Assembly: GCA_033283335.1 (NCBI GenBank) | Contig: JAWMQP010000006.1 | Location: 124,001 to 188,000 of the forward strand | Direction: 5' to 3' | DNA from: Pseudomaricurvus sp033283335 | GTDB taxonomy: Bacteria; Pseudomonadota; Gammaproteobacteria; Pseudomonadales; Cellvibrionaceae | DNA: 64,000 bases | Shown: positions 61,653 through 64,000 of the stretch, piece after piece | How the letters are laid out: each line of letters begins with the position of its first letter | Position numbering within the stretch: position 1 is the stretch's first letter | Notes under the pieces: model-generated | Seen by the model: only the letters and a program-made list of their open reading frames with translations | The model's database searches: none | What the model was told of the DNA's origin: nothing | Translations under genes and position numbers: made by a program

Positions 61653-62591
61653 CTAGCCCGTCATTATTGTGCTGGACCAATAGTGCTCGAAACGTTTGCT
61701 GGCATCGCCCATGGCGTTGTGCATCACGTAATCCTTGCCTGGCGCAATGCGGTAGTGTATCTCGATGGTTTCCTGGGCTGTGGCTTCACATTTAACCTGC
61801 AGTCCGGGCAGATCCAGTTGTTCCAGTTGGGGGAAGTGAAAGCCGATAATAAATTTTTCCGTTCGAGGGATGGTGACCATGGGGCCCTCATTGGAAGGAT
61901 AATCGTCCGTGCCAATGCGGCTCACCAGGCCGGTACGACGCAGAAGCTTTTCATAGCCCGACGCTGTGTCGAAGGGATTCTCGGCGGGCTGCTTGGTAAT
62001 CAGCTGACCGCAACGCACTAACTCGGTGATGTAGAAGTGGTTGCCGTTTGGCCTTTGCCAGCGCACCACTTTGTAGGTGCCCGGAATGACAAGGTCGACA
62101 GGGCCGTTGTCGATCTCAATCGCTTGACCGGTGTCGGTGGAGAGTCGGCCGCGCAGTGCGGCGTTAAACAGGGGGATACTCAATTTAATCGACGCCTGGC
62201 TGCCGGTGTGGGATGTGGCTGACACCCTGGCTGTGAAACCATCGACACGGGGGAGATGGATTCGGCCAATCACAAAGTAGCCGTGGTGCAGGTTCAAGTC
62301 TGGGTCGTAATGGCGGCTGCCATCAAAATTATGGGGGACATATTCCAATATCCGCTTTACCGCCTCGCCGCTGTGTTGCGTCAGGAAATGGGTCAGGTTC
62401 TGGCGCTCGCCATGGTCTGCGAGTGGTTCTCCGTCGGCATTAAGGATCGGCGTTTGTTGAAACAACTGGTTCAGCAGTCGGGGCGAAAAGTGCCTTGAGA
62501 TGCGAATGCGATCGGGCCGATTAGAAAAACAAAACGGCTTGAATCCCGTCGGTATCAACTTGCTGGTCGTTAGCGAATCATCTGTGGACAT
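61653..62591 (-). CDS. Conserved-looking hypothetical protein (312 aa)
   Basis: A soluble, mixed alpha/beta protein without signal peptide or membrane segment. No family motif is recognised. Notable features are two Arg/His-rich stretches (NRPDRIRISRHFSPR and FDGSRHYDPDLNLHHGYF), a central strand-rich part (TARVSATSHTGSQASIKLSI) and a C-terminal acidic/His region (GKDYVMHNAMGDASKRFEHY). GAGG lies 7 bases before the ATG and codon use matches its neighbours, so it is a real gene. It lies between the porin and the DISM sensor, transcribed toward the porin. Confidence 0.75.
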   Translation of the reverse strand: MSTDDSLTTSKLIPTGFKPFCFSNRPDRIRISRHFSPRLLNQLFQQTPILNADGEPLADHGERQNLTHFLTQHSGEAVKRILEYVPHNFDGSRHYDPDLNLHHGYFVIGRIHLPRVDGFTARVSATSHTGSQASIKLSIPLFNAALRGRLSTDTGQAIEIDNGPVDLVIPGTYKVVRWQRPNGNHFYITELVRCGQLITKQPAENPFDTASGYEKLLRRTGLVSRIGTDDYPSNEGPMVTIPRTEKFIIGFHFPQLEQLDLPGLQVKCEATAQETIEIHYRIAPGKDYVMHNAMGDASKRFEHYWSSTIMTG

Positions 62592-62868
62592 GCTTACCTC
62601 ATTTCAGGCCGGCGGCTTAAGGCCAGCCCGAAACAGGCCGGCCCGAAAAAGCCCAGCCCGAAAAAGCATAGTCACTGAACCGCTAAATGCACAGTGGAAT
62701 ATAGGTGCCGGTGGCGAGGTGTACTGGCGGTAGCGAGAGGAGCGTTAAACGTCTGGATTCTTGTGGATTTAGGCGCTATTGTGGGGCGAACGTACATGCA
62801 TTGGGTTGGCTCTCACATGCGGACGCTTAACCACAACAATACAGACTGTCTTGCTCTTCCCATATCCT
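62592..62868. promoter_or_regulatory. Divergent intergenic region with tandem repeats
   Basis: 277 bp between the hypothetical gene (minus) and the DISM sensor gene (plus). It contains the ribosome site of the former and a GC-rich 15-bp tandem repeat. No recognisable consensus promoter or further ORF with coding character was found; a small frame through the repeats would encode PARxx pentapeptides but has no credible start. Confidence 0.5.
62624..62668. repeat. Three 15-bp tandem repeats
   Basis: Units at 62624, 62639 and 62654: CAGCCCGAAACAGGC, CGGCCCGAAAAAGCC and CAGCCCGAAAAAGCA, differing from each other at 2-4 positions. They lie 33 bp upstream of the hypothetical gene and 200 bp upstream of the sensor gene. 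Confidence 0.9.
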
Positions 62869-64000
62869 ATGCGCCATTTTCTCGTTCTCGTGTTGTTCAG
62901 CCTACTATCCCTGAGTGTTTTAGCTGGTGATCCTCTGCCGCCACTGACACTGAATCAGTCCTCGGTAGACGTGAATTTGAACGACTATTTGGGATTGCTT
63001 GAAGACCCTGATCGAGAGCTGACCTTTGCTCGGGCCTTAGAGCAGCTCGATGCCGGGGCTTTCCAGCGTTTGTCAGGAGTGGCACCCAACTTTGGTTTTA
63101 CCGCCGCCGCCTGGTGGGTGACCTTTACCATTCATAACCCCAGTGATCACGTTCGTCATTTGTTGGTGCGTCAAAACTACCCGCTGATTGACCAGTTGGA
63201 TTTGTGGGCTTCCCAGCCGGACGGAAACTGGGAGCATATCGCCACCGGTGATCGGCTGCCGTTTACTGAGCGCCCTTTGGCGACTCGGGATTTTCAGTTT
63301 CCCGTGGTTATTCCGGCCAACGGTGAACAAACCTTCATCCTGCGTTATCACACCCAGGGCTCCCTGAATATTGGCCTGTCGGTGATGTCGCCCGATGTTA
63401 CGGTGGCGGCACTCACCAAGGAATACCTGGCGCTGGGTATTTATTACGGTGGCTTTCTGGTGCTGCTGGTCTACAACCTGCTGCTGTTTATTGGTCTGCG
63501 CGAAAAAGTTTTTGTCTACTATGCCCTCTATGTGCTCAGCTACGGCACCTACATGTCCGTGCACAATGGCTTGAGCTTTCAGTACCTGTGGCCCGGCAAC
63601 ACCTGGCTGGCCAATCAGAGCCTGGTGATCTTACTGTCGTTGTCGTTGCTGTGGGCAACCCGTTTTGCCCGCGAAATACTCTCGACCCGGCAGCTGGCCC
63701 CCTGGGCTGATCGCATTGCCGGGGCGATGGAGCTCTGTATGTGGGTGGCTCTCGTGGTCGGACCCTTTGTGCCTTATCGCTGGGTGGTGGTACCGCTATC
63801 GGCCATGACCGGGATTATCTGTTTCCATCTGTTGATTATGGGTATCCTGACGTTGCTGCGGGGCTCAATTCCGGCCCGCTACTACCTGACCGCCTTCTCC
63901 GCGCTGCTGCTGGGGGTGATGACTTACATGTTGAAAACCTTTGGCTTGCTGCCCCATAACGCCTTTACCCAGAATGCCTTTCAGGTGGGAGCCCTGGTGG
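62869..64000 (+). CDS. 7TMR-DISM sensor protein, 3' truncated by window edge
   Basis: The first 377 residues of a membrane signalling protein. A signal peptide (VLVLFSLLSLSVLAG) is followed by a periplasmic 7TMR-DISM extracellular domain (about 40-175, with AAWWVTFTIHNPSDHVRHLL and FPVVIPANGEQTFILRYHTQ). Membrane helices of the 7TM region begin at EYLALGIYYGGFLVLLVYNLLLFIGLR and continue to the window end. The output domain (diguanylate cyclase, histidine kinase or other) lies beyond 64000. ATG 62869 has a weak ribosome site but gives a perfect signal peptide. The frame is open to the last base. Confidence 0.9.
   Translation, partial: MRHFLVLVLFSLLSLSVLAGDPLPPLTLNQSSVDVNLNDYLGLLEDPDRELTFARALEQLDAGAFQRLSGVAPNFGFTAAAWWVTFTIHNPSDHVRHLLVRQNYPLIDQLDLWASQPDGNWEHIATGDRLPFTERPLATRDFQFPVVIPANGEQTFILRYHTQGSLNIGLSVMSPDVTVAALTKEYLALGIYYGGFLVLLVYNLLLFIGLREKVFVYYALYVLSYGTYMSVHNGLSFQYLWPGNTWLANQSLVILLSLSLLWATRFAREILSTRQLAPWADRIAGAMELCMWVALVVGPFVPYRWVVVPLSAMTGIICFHLLIMGILTLLRGSIPARYYLTAFSALLLGVMTYMLKTFGLLPHNAFTQNAFQVGALV

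Noticed and set aside
62500..62733. Small frame encoding PARxx repeats
   Set aside because: Results from the 15-bp tandem repeat and antisense sequence of the hypothetical gene; no ribosome site or credible start.

Overview
The window looks like the chromosome of a marine-type gammaproteobacterium, most likely from the Cellvibrionales/OMG neighbourhood (inferred from gene content only). The clues are GC-rich coding sequence with strong third-position bias, five TonB-dependent receptors in 36 kb, a proteobacterial class GN sortase with its VIT/vWA target, an OprD-type porin, an Lpp/OprI-like lipoprotein and several acyl-CoA catabolic genes. I saw no rRNA, tRNA, CRISPR array, insertion sequence or phage gene. 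No gap between genes exceeds about 280 bp.

Region 1 (1-17.0 kb) is a lipid or side-chain catabolism island. It has a truncated acyl-CoA synthetase, a CMD-family protein, an SDR, a TesB thioesterase on the other strand, a single acyl-CoA dehydrogenase (ACAD) followed by a GPH-type transporter, an adjacent ACAD pair resembling alpha2-beta2 heterotetrameric enzymes, an MFS carrier, a large TonB receptor, a tandem-domain TetR regulator, an aldehyde dehydrogenase and a double-VOC protein. Together they suggest uptake, CoA activation and beta-oxidation of a bulky hydrophobic compound (steroid, terpenoid or alkyl-aromatic); the substrate is not readable from sequence.

Region 2 (17.0-27.3 kb, minus strand) holds a complete alternative cytochrome c oxidase operon: subunit II fused to two cytochrome c domains, subunit I, two subunit III homologues, a subunit IV-like protein and SCO. 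Beyond it lie a small membrane protein, a 2OG-Fe(II) oxygenase and the sortase/target pair.

Region 3 (27.4-36.1 kb) has three paralogous MFS_3 exporters around a TetR regulator, a TonB receptor with a perfect 17-bp palindrome in front of it, and a secreted metallophosphoesterase lipoprotein. I consider this the most unusual gene set in the window.

Region 4 (36.1-55.8 kb) is a mosaic of transport and oxidation units, each with its own regulator: LuxR-type regulator plus TonB receptor/NCS1 permease; Fur-box TonB receptor plus PepSY protein; AraC regulator divergent from a TonB receptor; PQQ-cytochrome alcohol dehydrogenase divergent from a coniferyl-aldehyde-type dehydrogenase and a cupin lipoprotein; and an amidinotransferase-family enzyme plus M20 amidohydrolase divergent from a LysR regulator.

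Region 5 (55.9-64.0 kb) carries an orphan ModA, a Ca/Na antiporter, an Lpp-like lipoprotein flanked by two L,D-transpeptidases, an OprD porin, an unknown cytoplasmic protein and the 5' part of a 7TMR-DISM sensor that runs off the end. Short tandem repeats lie in two intergenic regions here.
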